64,000 nucleotides of DNA from HGM12587 sp045128635. GTDB lineage: Bacteria; Bacillota; Clostridia; Lachnospirales; Lachnospiraceae. A program made the position numbers and the translations under genes. The stretch covers positions 6,995 through 70,994 of the forward strand of contig JBGVRS010000102.1 of NCBI GenBank assembly GCA_045128635.1. Reading direction: 5' to 3'. Positions 8,995 to 17,110 of the stretch are shown here, one piece after another. The notes beneath the pieces are model-generated. The model was not told the DNA's origin. It did not search any database and saw only the letters and a program-made list of their open reading frames with translations. The first letter of the stretch is position 1. Each line of letters starts with the position of its first letter.

Positions 8995-10050
8995 CTATTT
9001 TACAAATTCATCATAAATATTGAAAAAATTCGCATCCGTACTATGAATTTCTTCATTTAATGTAATTGCATTCCAACGCTTATCCTTAAACTGGGAATGT
9101 GTATTTTCCTCAATTTCAGTATAAGCCTTTAAGAATGCTTCTTTTTTTCTTTTTTCTGCCAGCACAAGCTTGTTTTCCTGCGTTGCCTCATAGTCCATGG
9201 TGCTGATACATTTCACAATATAATAACCATCTTTTGTTTCAATAATATTGCTGATGTCACCTTCATCCATGGAAAATAAAAGTTCTTCAAAATGTGGCTC
9301 CACGGTTCCTCTTGCATAATTTTTCACAAGCTGCTTATCTTCACTATATTGTACCGCTACTGTTTCAAAATCTTCGTCCGCATTTATTTTTTTCAATGCC
9401 TCTTTTGCGCTCTTTAAAACATTCAGCGTTTCGCTTTCAGATAATGCCGTTTTTTCATTATTTTTCATTTTCCAGTTCTGGAAATAAATTGTCTGTACTG
9501 TTACTGCCCTTGCCTCATCATCACTGATTTCCATATCTGCTGACTCTGTAATCGTTTCATAGACCTTATTGGCAATGGCATACTCCCGGTAAACTTTCTC
9601 AACCACATCTTCTGTGATGCCTTCTGCTTCTATTAAATCACTTTCCAGTTTTGCAAAATAACTCTCTGCAGCCATTTTCACATTCTGCTTTTCTTCATCA
9701 GTAAGCTCAATATCTCGTTCTTCTGCCATCAAAGTTATAACCTTAATCTGAGCAAGCTTTGAAAGTACCACATCTTTTACATGCTCTTCCAAAGATACTC
9801 CCCCAAAATCATAGTTCCACATCTCAGAACCATAAATATCTGCATACTGATTATAAAATGTTGTCAAATAAACCATTGCTTCCGGCATTGTACAGACAGT
9901 AGAACCAATTTTAAAAATCTGATTACCGGATAGACCTGTAGTAAACACAAGTTTTGTATCTTTCTGGCAGCCAGTCAAAGTACCCATACTAAGTATCGCA
10001 GCAAGGCACAATATAGCTGCTTTTTTATTCATCATTCTAAATTTTATCAT
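8995..10050 (-). CDS. Parvulin-type peptidyl-prolyl isomerase lipoprotein (PrsA/SurA-like)
   Basis: A 351-residue secreted foldase. The signal peptide ends in the lipobox LTGC (Cys near residue 28). The SurA-like helical N-domain follows (residues about 50-190), then a PpiC/parvulin domain with the family hallmarks SEDKQLVKNYARGTVEPHFEE... (residues about 235-285) and DISNIIETKDGYYIVKC. ATG 10050 has AAGGAT eight bases ahead. It is the first gene of an operon with the split DUF5717 pair, DUF5716 and a TPR-like protein, which links those cytoplasmic-looking proteins to a protein acting outside the membrane. Whether isomerase activity is retained is not proven. Confidence 0.85.
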   Translation of the reverse strand: MIKFRMMNKKAAILCLAAILSMGTLTGCQKDTKLVFTTGLSGNQIFKIGSTVCTMPEAMVYLTTFYNQYADIYGSEMWNYDFGGVSLEEHVKDVVLSKLAQIKVITLMAEERDIELTDEEKQNVKMAAESYFAKLESDLIEAEGITEDVVEKVYREYAIANKVYETITESADMEISDDEARAVTVQTIYFQNWKMKNNEKTALSESETLNVLKSAKEALKKINADEDFETVAVQYSEDKQLVKNYARGTVEPHFEELLFSMDEGDISNIIETKDGYYIVKCISTMDYEATQENKLVLAEKRKKEAFLKAYTEIEENTHSQFKDKRWNAITLNEEIHSTDANFFNIYDEFVK

Positions 10051-10136
10051 AATATCCCATCCTTCTATATTATCCTACTAGATTTTGGGAAAACTTTCAA
10101 CGCATTCCTCAAGATAGCGTATCTATTTTACAAATT

Positions 10137-10166
10137 AAAAAAGAGCGTATGGTCACCCACACGCTC
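10137..10166 (-). terminator. Terminator of glnS
   Basis: Leftward stem GAGCGTGTGG with CCATACGCTC (G-U pair inside), GTGA loop, then TTTTTT. It starts 12 bases after the glnS stop. Confidence 0.88.
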
Positions 10167-10177
10167 CTGACTTTATC

Positions 10178-11842
10178 TTATTTTGGTAATTTAAAAGAAC
10201 TCTTTAATGAAACAATTCTGTTAAATACTAATTTTTCATCTGTAGAATCTTTTGCATCTACGCAGTAGAATCCGTTTCTTACAAACTGGAAGCTATCATA
10301 AGGTTTTGCACCTGCAAATCCTGGTTCAAGATATGCTTTTTCTACTACCTGTAAAGAGTTTGGATTTAAGTTTAAGCTGCCGTCTTCGTTATAAACACCT
10401 TTTTCTTCATCAATAATGTTTTCGTAGAGACGTACTTCTGCTTCAATGGCATATGGAGCTGGTACCCAGTGAATGGTGCCTTTTACTTTTCTTCCAGTAA
10501 ATCCACTGCCGGCTTTTGTTTCAGGGTCATAAGTACAATGTACTTCTACAACCTTGCCTGTTTCATCTTTTACGAAGCTTTCACATTTTACAAAGTATGC
10601 ATGCATCAAACGTACTTCATTGCCTGGGAACAGACGGAAATATTTCTTAGGTGGTTCTTCCATGAAGTCTTCTCTTTCGATATAAAGTTCACGGCAGAAT
10701 GGTAATTTTCTTGTTCCTAATTCTTCGTTTTCAAGATTGTTTGCGGCATCTAAATATTCAACCTGTCCTTCCGGATAGTTGTCGATAACAAGCTTGATAG
10801 GGTCTAAAACTGCTGCAAAACGTGGTTTTTTCAGTTTAAGATCTTCACGGATGCAGTATTCAAGCATTGGGTATTCTACAGAGCTGTTGCTCTTTGCAAC
10901 ACCGCAAAGTTCTACAAACATTTTGATAGATTCCGGTGTAAATCCTCGACGGCGAAGAGCCGCAATGGATACGAGACGTGGATCATCCCAACCATCTACG
11001 ATACCTTCTTCTACAAGACGTTTGATATATCTCTTACCTGTTACCACGTTTGTCAGGTATAATTTTGCAAATTCAATCTGACGAGGTGGTTTTTCGTATT
11101 CAAGTTCCCTAACAACCCAGTCATACAATGGTCTGTGATCTTCAAATTCCAATGTACAAATAGAATGTGTAATGCCTTCAATGGCGTCTTCTACCGGATG
11201 TGCATAATCATACATTGGATAAATGCACCATGCATCTCCTGTGTTGTGATGTGACATATGAGCAACACGGTAAATTACAGGGTCACGCATGTTCATGTTT
11301 GGTGAAGCCATATCAATTTTGGCACGAAGAACTTTTTCACCATCTTTGTAAACACCATTTTTCATGTTTTCGAAAAGTTCTAAGTTTTCTTCAACGCTTC
11401 TATCACGATATGGGCTGTTTTTACCCGGAGTATTGAAATCTCCTCTGTAAGCAGCAATTTCTTCTGCTGTCAAGTCGCAAACAAATGCTTTGCCTTTTTT
11501 AATTAATTTTACCGCACCTTCATACATTTCCTGGAAATAGTTAGATGCATAGAAAAGACGATCTTCAAAATCTGCACCAAGCCATTCAACGTCAGCTTTG
11601 ATAGATTCAACGAATTCGATTTTTTCCTTTGTAGGGTTTGTATCATCAAAACGTAAGTTGAATTTACCATTGTATTTCTGTGCTAATCCGTAGTTTAAAA
11701 GAATGGATTTTGCATGTCCAATGTGCAGGTAACCGTTTGGTTCCGGAGGGAAACGTGTATGGACAGTGTCATAAACGCCTTCTGCCAGATCCTTATCTAT
11801 AAACTGTTCAATAAAATTTTTGGATACTACTTCGTTTTCCAT
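10178..11842 (-). CDS. glnS: Glutaminyl-tRNA synthetase
   Basis: Charges tRNA-Gln with glutamine in the cytoplasm. The 554-residue class I synthetase has the nucleotide-binding signature PPEPNGYLHIGHAKS (HIGH at residues 40-43), and GlnRS-specific GWDDPRLVSIAALRRRGFTPESI. The second class I signature, MSKRK in E. coli GlnRS, is replaced at about residues 267-271 by VTGKR, so the first Ser/Lys positions differ. The C-terminal anticodon-binding beta-barrels run to the end (residues 340-554), with no YqeY-like extension. Single gene with its own promoter and terminator. In this lineage it coexists with the possibility of the GatCAB route, which is not in the window. Confidence 0.94.
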   Translation of the reverse strand: MENEVVSKNFIEQFIDKDLAEGVYDTVHTRFPPEPNGYLHIGHAKSILLNYGLAQKYNGKFNLRFDDTNPTKEKIEFVESIKADVEWLGADFEDRLFYASNYFQEMYEGAVKLIKKGKAFVCDLTAEEIAAYRGDFNTPGKNSPYRDRSVEENLELFENMKNGVYKDGEKVLRAKIDMASPNMNMRDPVIYRVAHMSHHNTGDAWCIYPMYDYAHPVEDAIEGITHSICTLEFEDHRPLYDWVVRELEYEKPPRQIEFAKLYLTNVVTGKRYIKRLVEEGIVDGWDDPRLVSIAALRRRGFTPESIKMFVELCGVAKSNSSVEYPMLEYCIREDLKLKKPRFAAVLDPIKLVIDNYPEGQVEYLDAANNLENEELGTRKLPFCRELYIEREDFMEEPPKKYFRLFPGNEVRLMHAYFVKCESFVKDETGKVVEVHCTYDPETKAGSGFTGRKVKGTIHWVPAPYAIEAEVRLYENIIDEEKGVYNEDGSLNLNPNSLQVVEKAYLEPGFAGAKPYDSFQFVRNGFYCVDAKDSTDEKLVFNRIVSLKSSFKLPK

Positions 11843-11879
11843 AATGGATTCCTCCCAAGTATTTCAATATCAATAATTT

Positions 11880-11908
11880 ATGATACCAAAAATTGTTTTT
11901 GTTTACAA
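11880..11908 (-). promoter_or_regulatory. glnS promoter
   Basis: Leftward TTGTAA, 17-base spacer, TATCAT, lying directly after the pepD stop and about 38 bases before the glnS ATG. The ribosome site is GGGAGGA. Confidence 0.6.
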
Positions 11909-11911
11909 GCA

Positions 11912-13357
11912 TTACTTTTCTGCGATAACACGACAAAGGAATTCCCATGTGCGCTGTACGGAGGCTACTTCCAATGTTTCTTCCGAAGTATGTACATTGT
12001 GCATGTTCGGCCCTACAGAAATACTATCTAATCCATCAATTTTCTTGGTAAACAGACCACATTCCAGTCCTGCATGAATGGCTTCCACCACTGGTTCTTT
12101 TTCATACATTTCACGGTATACTCTGATAAATGTTTCTCTAAGTTCAGACTTTGGATTATATGCCCAGCCCGGGTAATCTCCTTTGATCTCACAGTTTCCG
12201 CCAAGCATCTCAACGAAAAGCAGCACTCTGTCTGTCAGATAATGCTTTGCAGATTCAATAGAACTTCTGATTGCAAAGGACATTTTCAGACTTTCGCCGT
12301 CCATAGTCATAATCCCCATATTTAAGGAGGTTTCTACCAAGCCTTCGATATCCTTACTGTAAGCCTGAATGCCGTTTGGAATATTATTCAGTGCATGAAG
12401 AGCTGTTACTTTTGATGTAGCATCTAAAACTTCCGCAGTTCCTGAACCTTTACATGTCAGTTCTAAGGTAACACCTGCATCGCTTGCATGGAGCTCATTT
12501 TTTAAAATTGCTTCCTGTTCTTTTACAAGCTCTGCAAATTTTTCTGCATCTTCTTCAAAAATCATAACTTCTGCAACAGAAAGTCTTGGAATGGCATTGT
12601 CTTTGGAACCGCCTTCCATTTTTACAATATCAAGTCCGATTTTCTGTCCGATGTTCAAAAGCACGCGACCAAGAATCACATTGGAATTTCCACGGCCCTT
12701 GTGGATTTCCGCACCGGAATGGCCGCCAAGTAAACCGGTTACTTTTAATTCGTAAATTTCCCCTTCTACTTCTTCTGTAAACATTGGAATGTCACAGGCA
12801 AGGGTCAGACCACCTGCACAGCCAACTGTAAAAATGCCTTCTTCTTCTGAGTCCAGATTGATTAATTTTTTGCCCTTTAACATAGACATATCAATGGCTT
12901 CTGCACCATAAAGTCCTGTTTCTTCGTCAACGGTCAACACAACTTCCAATCGTGGATGCTGCAGTTCTTTGTCAGCTAAAAGCGCAAGACCATAAGCCAC
13001 TGCAATTCCGTTATCACCGCCAAGAGTCGTCCCATCTGCCCAAATGTTTTCTCCATCTGTACAGACATCAATCCCTTCTGTCAAAAAATCTTTCACCTTA
13101 TCCGGACGTTTTTCACAAACCATATCCAGATGTCCCTGAAGAATGAGTGGTTCAACCTCTTCATAACCAGGCGTTGCTTCTTTGATAATGATGACGTTTT
13201 TCATGTCATCCTGAATATATTCCAACCCATGTTCCTTGGCAAAATCCACACAGAACTGGCTAATTTTATCCATATTTCCTGAACCATGAGGAATTTTACA
13301 GATATCTTCAAAATATCCAAATACACTCTTTGGTTCTAAGTTTCCTAATACGCTCAT
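11912..13357 (-). CDS. pepD: Aminoacyl-histidine dipeptidase (M20 peptidase D)
   Basis: A cytoplasmic zinc dipeptidase that cuts Xaa-His and many other dipeptides. The 481-residue protein keeps the M20 metal ligands: LQGHLDMVCEK (first His and Asp), GGDNGIA (bridging Asp) and VDEETGLYGAEA (Glu catalytic base and ligand), then HSGAEIHKGRG from the lid domain and HAGLECGLF near the C-terminus. The ATG has AGAGGAG in front. It follows a structured intergenic repeat and precedes glnS. It may help break down peptides brought in by the opp system 2 kb upstream. Confidence 0.93.
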   Translation of the reverse strand: MSVLGNLEPKSVFGYFEDICKIPHGSGNMDKISQFCVDFAKEHGLEYIQDDMKNVIIIKEATPGYEEVEPLILQGHLDMVCEKRPDKVKDFLTEGIDVCTDGENIWADGTTLGGDNGIAVAYGLALLADKELQHPRLEVVLTVDEETGLYGAEAIDMSMLKGKKLINLDSEEEGIFTVGCAGGLTLACDIPMFTEEVEGEIYELKVTGLLGGHSGAEIHKGRGNSNVILGRVLLNIGQKIGLDIVKMEGGSKDNAIPRLSVAEVMIFEEDAEKFAELVKEQEAILKNELHASDAGVTLELTCKGSGTAEVLDATSKVTALHALNNIPNGIQAYSKDIEGLVETSLNMGIMTMDGESLKMSFAIRSSIESAKHYLTDRVLLFVEMLGGNCEIKGDYPGWAYNPKSELRETFIRVYREMYEKEPVVEAIHAGLECGLFTKKIDGLDSISVGPNMHNVHTSEETLEVASVQRTWEFLCRVIAEK

Positions 13358-13384
13358 GTATTCTCTCCTCTTTTCCTTTAATTT

Positions 13385-13684
13385 TCATATCTTGCACAAT
13401 AATTTTTCAAATATCACGCTGCGCGAGTCAACATCTGCTGTTACACTTGTTGGTTGACAATATTTTGCATAACGTATAACTTTCAATGAACAGCGGACAA
13501 AATACTCTGTCATTGTAGCGAATCGGCCAAAGTCACTCGTAAAATCCGTCTTAGTACTTCTCCGCGAAGCACCCATTGGTGCAAGTGGTTAGAAGTACTT
13601 AGACTAGTTGGAGAGTGACGACGCCTGAGCAACAAGGATAGAGTGTTTTGACAGCGTCCGTTAAAAGAAATATGTTTCAATAAT
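13385..13684. repeat. Intergenic structured repeat element (putative)
   Basis: A 300-base gap without a convincing gene. It holds nested inverted repeats: GTCACTC at 13532-13538 pairs with 13613-13619; the 14-base arm at 13548-13561 (GTCTTAGTACTTCT) pairs 13/14 with 13591-13604; and GCACC 13569-13573 pairs with GGTGC 13578-13582. The rest is open in a leftward frame (63 codons from 13576 to 13385) whose translation resembles small hypothetical proteins I remember from many Lachnospiraceae, which suggests a dispersed element rather than a gene. Copies elsewhere cannot be checked inside this window. Confidence 0.5.
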
Positions 13685-14608
13685 TTATTGGCAAAGAATA
13701 GATTTGACAAGCAAACGGTACTCATCCAGATGTTTGACCTTGCGCATTGCCTTGACTGCCTTTTCATCTTTTGGCAGACTCTGGAATAAATAATACCAAT
13801 GTTCTTTCATCTTGTATAGTACATTCATCTGTCCCGATAAATATTTATCATATTCATCAAGCAATTCCATATGGAAGTCATACCAGAGAGTCAGATCACG
13901 TTCTTCTCCTGCCAGTTCCCTCATCAATGTTGGAGCCTTCAGCGGTCCTCTGCCAAGCATGATGTTTTCCACCGTTGGATATTTTTCTTGAAAGTTTCGA
14001 ATATCTTCTACACTAAAAAGATCTCCATTATAGCAAAGAGGTGCTTTTGCCTTTTCTACTGCATAGGTAAACACATCCATATTTGGATGATTTTTATAAT
14101 AATCGATTTGAAGTCTTGGATGAATAATTAACTCCTTTAACGGATATTTATTATAGATTTCCAATAAACGTTCAAATTCTTCGGGGTTTTCCATACCAAT
14201 TCTGGTTTTCACAGAAATTTCCATATCTTTACAATACCAAAAAATTTCGTCTAAAAAACCATTTAATTCTTCCGGATATGCCAAAAAGCCGGAACCTTTT
14301 TTCTTGGTTACCACAGTTCGTGACGGGCATCCAATATTGATATTTACTTCTTTGTATCCCAAATTTGACATTTTCTCAGCCATATCGCGAAACTGTTCTG
14401 CATTGTTAGTCATAATCTGCGGAACAAGATAAATTCCTTGATTGTTTTCAGGGGCAACATCCTTTTTTTCTTTATTCTGCATTCCAAAATGCTGGTTTGT
14501 TGTAATAAAAGGTGAAAAATACTTCACAAAGCCGCCAAAATGCTTTTCATAAGTATTTCTGTAGATGTAGCCTGTAATTCCCTCCAGGGGCGCAAAATAG
14601 TAATTCAT
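13685..14608 (-). CDS. tRNA-dihydrouridine synthase
   Basis: FMN-dependent reductase that makes dihydrouridine in tRNA D-loops. The 307-residue protein opens with the Dus motif YYFAPLEGITGYIYR and has the catalytic-cysteine segment NINIGCPSRTVVTKKKGSGFL (Cys near residue 93), VKTRIGME, and LIIHPRLQIDYYK where a lysine or histidine contacts the flavin phosphate. Which D-loop position it modifies cannot be told. It lies between the opp operon terminator and the intergenic repeat. The ATG stands behind AGAGGAA. Confidence 0.9.
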   Translation of the reverse strand: MNYYFAPLEGITGYIYRNTYEKHFGGFVKYFSPFITTNQHFGMQNKEKKDVAPENNQGIYLVPQIMTNNAEQFRDMAEKMSNLGYKEVNINIGCPSRTVVTKKKGSGFLAYPEELNGFLDEIFWYCKDMEISVKTRIGMENPEEFERLLEIYNKYPLKELIIHPRLQIDYYKNHPNMDVFTYAVEKAKAPLCYNGDLFSVEDIRNFQEKYPTVENIMLGRGPLKAPTLMRELAGEERDLTLWYDFHMELLDEYDKYLSGQMNVLYKMKEHWYYLFQSLPKDEKAVKAMRKVKHLDEYRLLVKSILCQ

Positions 14609-14647
14609 AACATTCCTCTGTCAGTGTGTTTCCACAAAATCTTTTTC

Positions 14648-14692
14648 AAAAAAAGCCGTCGCACCATGATGTAACATCATTTTGCGACGGCT
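14648..14692 (-). terminator. Terminator of the opp operon
   Basis: Leftward stem AGCCGTCGCA with TGCGACGGCT, plus an inner ATGATG/CATCAT pairing in the loop, followed by a run of seven T. Placed eight bases after the small membrane protein gene. Confidence 0.88.
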
Positions 14693-14700
14693 TCTTTATT

Positions 14701-14901
14701 TTAAGTCCAAATTGCCAATAAAAACCAGATCAGCAGTCCGGCACCTACAATATAAATGCCGCCAATGAGCAATGCACTTTTCAATGCACCAAAAATAATC
14801 CAGCGTTGTTCCTGTCTTGATAACTTCAGTTCCGGTTCCAACGGTTCTTCGTCCATTTCGTCCGGTTCCCTGTAAAGATCATTCTTCTCTGAATATCTCA
14901 T
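14701..14901 (-). CDS. Small single-span membrane protein at the end of the opp operon
   Basis: A 66-residue protein with an acidic N-terminal half (EPDEMDEEPLEPELKLS) and one strongly hydrophobic segment, residues about 40-64 (ALLIGGIYIVGAGLLIWFLL). It has AAGGAAGG in front of the ATG, starts 24 bases after oppF, and is followed at once by the operon terminator, so it is co-transcribed with opp. Function unknown; it might be an accessory of the transporter, but nothing in the sequence proves this. Confidence 0.72.
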   Translation of the reverse strand: MRYSEKNDLYREPDEMDEEPLEPELKLSRQEQRWIIFGALKSALLIGGIYIVGAGLLIWFLLAIWT

Positions 14902-14925
14902 ACTGCCTTTCCTTCCTTTTTGGTC

Positions 14926-15951
14926 TTATTTGTCATAAAGATGACATACTACATAGTGTCCCGGTTCGATTTCTCTCTGTACCGGAACCTCGTGTTTACA
15001 TCTTTCCATGCAGTGAGCACAACGTGTATGGAATTTACATCCCTGCGGCGGATTTGCCGGTGAAGGAATGGATCCTTCCAGTACGATACGTTCTTTTTTC
15101 ACCTTTGGATCCGGGACCGGAATCGCTGAAAACAGCGCTTTGGTATATGGATGCAGCGGATTCTTAAAGATATCCTCTGTTTCACCATATTCCAACAGAT
15201 TACCGAGATACATAACACCCACAGTATCAGAAATATGTTCTACTACTGATAAGTCGTGAGAAATGAACAGGTATGTTAAGTTATGCTTTGCCTGTAAATC
15301 TTTTAACAGGTTAATGATCTGCGCCTGAATGGAAACATCAAGAGCAGATACCGGTTCGTCACAGACAACAAATTCCGGATTCAAAGCCAGTGCACGTGCG
15401 ATACAGATACGCTGACGCTGTCCGCCGGAGAATTCATGAGGATAACGAACTTTGTGGAATGGCTGTAATCCACAGTCATCCATAACTTTATCGATATAAT
15501 CATCAAATTCTGCCTTTGGTACCAGGTTATGTTCACGAACCGCTTCTCCGATAATTTCACCTACCGGTAAACGTGGAGAAAGGCTGGAGAATGGATCCTG
15601 GAAAATGATCTGCATCTTTGTTCGAAGTGCACGCATTTCTTTGCTGCTAAGATCATAGACTTCCTGTCCGTTAAATAAAACCTGTCCGCTTGTTTTTTCA
15701 CCTGCAAGACGTAAAATGGTACGTCCGGTTGTTGTTTTACCGCATCCGGATTCACCTACAAGACCCATGGTTGTACCACGTTTTAAGTTAAATGTTACAC
15801 CATCTACCGCTTTTACATGTCCAACAGTTTTGGCAAGCATACCATCTTTGATTGGGAAATATTTTTTCAGCTGGTTTACCATCAGGATGTACTGCGGGTC
15901 ATAAGTTACCGGATCAAATTCAGGTACAACAATTTTCTTATCTGCTGCCAT
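14926..15951 (-). CDS. oppF: Oligopeptide ABC transporter ATP-binding protein OppF
   Basis: One of two ATPases powering oligopeptide import. The 341-residue protein has Walker A GESGCGKTT (near residue 70), signature FSGGQRQRICIARAL, Walker B FVVCDEPVSALDVS, and the C-terminal OppD/F extension with the cysteine cluster CKFHTRCAHCMERCKHEVP, which in this family can bind an iron-sulphur cluster. N-terminal YFPIKDGML is typical of OppF rather than OppD. Its ATG shares one base with the oppD stop, showing tight coupling. Confidence 0.94.
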   Translation of the reverse strand: MAADKKIVVPEFDPVTYDPQYILMVNQLKKYFPIKDGMLAKTVGHVKAVDGVTFNLKRGTTMGLVGESGCGKTTTGRTILRLAGEKTSGQVLFNGQEVYDLSSKEMRALRTKMQIIFQDPFSSLSPRLPVGEIIGEAVREHNLVPKAEFDDYIDKVMDDCGLQPFHKVRYPHEFSGGQRQRICIARALALNPEFVVCDEPVSALDVSIQAQIINLLKDLQAKHNLTYLFISHDLSVVEHISDTVGVMYLGNLLEYGETEDIFKNPLHPYTKALFSAIPVPDPKVKKERIVLEGSIPSPANPPQGCKFHTRCAHCMERCKHEVPVQREIEPGHYVVCHLYDK

Positions 15952-17099
15952 TATTTATCCCCCTTTCCATCAAGATAGCGATAACAGCTTACTTTATGTG
16001 TTTCAGAAAGGCTGATTTCCGGTGGATAATCACCTTTACAGCATTCTACACACATTTCACAGCGGTCTTTAAAATAGCAGTAGTTCGGCATATCTACAGG
16101 GTTTGGTACTTTTCCCGGAATAGAGTAAAGTTTATCCACTTTTTTACCAACTACCGGTTTGGATGCCATCAGACCGATGGTATATGGATGGGAAGGATGT
16201 TCAAAAATTTCTTCCGCTGTTCCTTTTTCTACCACTCTTCCGGCATACATTACTACAATATAATCTGCCATTTCTGCGATAACACCCAGGTCATGAGTGA
16301 TCAGCATAATGGAAGAATTGATCTTATCTTTTAAGTTGCGGAGCAGATCCAGAATCTGCGCCTGAATAGTTACGTCAAGAGCTGTTGTCGGTTCGTCCGC
16401 AATGATAACTTTTGGATTACATGCAAGAGCAATGGCAATCATAACACGCTGACGCATACCGCCGGAAAGCTCGTGAGGATACATTTTGTATACACCCTCA
16501 CTGTTGGCGATCCCTACCATCTCTAACAATTCGATGGTACGGGCTTTGATATCTTCCTTTGTTTTGCCTTCACTGTCATGAAGCTCGATAACCTCTTCAA
16601 TCTGTTTTCCGATACGGAATACCGGATTTAAGCTGGTCATCGGTTCCTGGAAAATCATGGAAACCTTATTTCCGCGAATTTCCTGCATTTTCTGCTGCGG
16701 CATCTGTGTTACGTCATAAGCCTTATCACCAAGATTCAGACGAATGGCACCTTCCACCACCTGACCCTGCGGTCTCTGAAGCAGCTGCATTAAAGAAAGA
16801 CTGGTTACGGACTTGCCGCAGCCGGATTCTCCTACGATACCAACTGTTTTCCCAATTGGAACGTCAAAGCTGACACCATCCACGCTTTTTACAGTTCCCG
16901 CATCTGTGAAGAAGTAAGTATGCAGATTATCAAATTCCACTGCATTCTTAGAGTCCTTCATGGTAGTCAGATATTCAGATTCAGGAACATTTTTTCTTTT
17001 ACGTTTCTTTTCAAACTCGTTTGTAATCTGACGGTTTCTTTTGGAAATGAGGCGGGATTCTTTCGCTGAAAGATAGCCTTCTGCTTTTTTCTTAGCCAT
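15951..17099 (-). CDS. oppD: Oligopeptide ABC transporter ATP-binding protein OppD
   Basis: The partner ATPase of OppF. The 382-residue protein carries an unusual basic N-terminal extension of about 50 residues (ISKRNRQITNEFEKKRKRK), then the ABC domain beginning VEFDNLHTYFFTDAG. Walker A is GESGCGKSV, signature LSGGMRQRVMIAIAL, Walker B VIIADEPTTALDVT. The C-terminal extension includes YFKDRCEMCVECCKGD, the OppD-family cysteine cluster. It sits between oppC and oppF in a five-gene operon. Confidence 0.94.
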   Translation of the reverse strand: MAKKKAEGYLSAKESRLISKRNRQITNEFEKKRKRKNVPESEYLTTMKDSKNAVEFDNLHTYFFTDAGTVKSVDGVSFDVPIGKTVGIVGESGCGKSVTSLSLMQLLQRPQGQVVEGAIRLNLGDKAYDVTQMPQQKMQEIRGNKVSMIFQEPMTSLNPVFRIGKQIEEVIELHDSEGKTKEDIKARTIELLEMVGIANSEGVYKMYPHELSGGMRQRVMIAIALACNPKVIIADEPTTALDVTIQAQILDLLRNLKDKINSSIMLITHDLGVIAEMADYIVVMYAGRVVEKGTAEEIFEHPSHPYTIGLMASKPVVGKKVDKLYSIPGKVPNPVDMPNYCYFKDRCEMCVECCKGDYPPEISLSETHKVSCYRYLDGKGDK

Positions 17100-17110
17100 A
17101 TGTTCCCTCC

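Noticed and set aside
4109..10050. Phage or mobile-island origin of the hypothetical operon.
   Set aside because: No integrase, repeats or tRNA edges; composition is like the neighbours and the families are lineage-typical.
13385..13767. Two leftward open frames (13385-13576 and 13510-13767) as small proteins.
   Set aside because: No good ribosome site, composition fits a structured repeat, and one overlaps the end of the dihydrouridine synthase gene.
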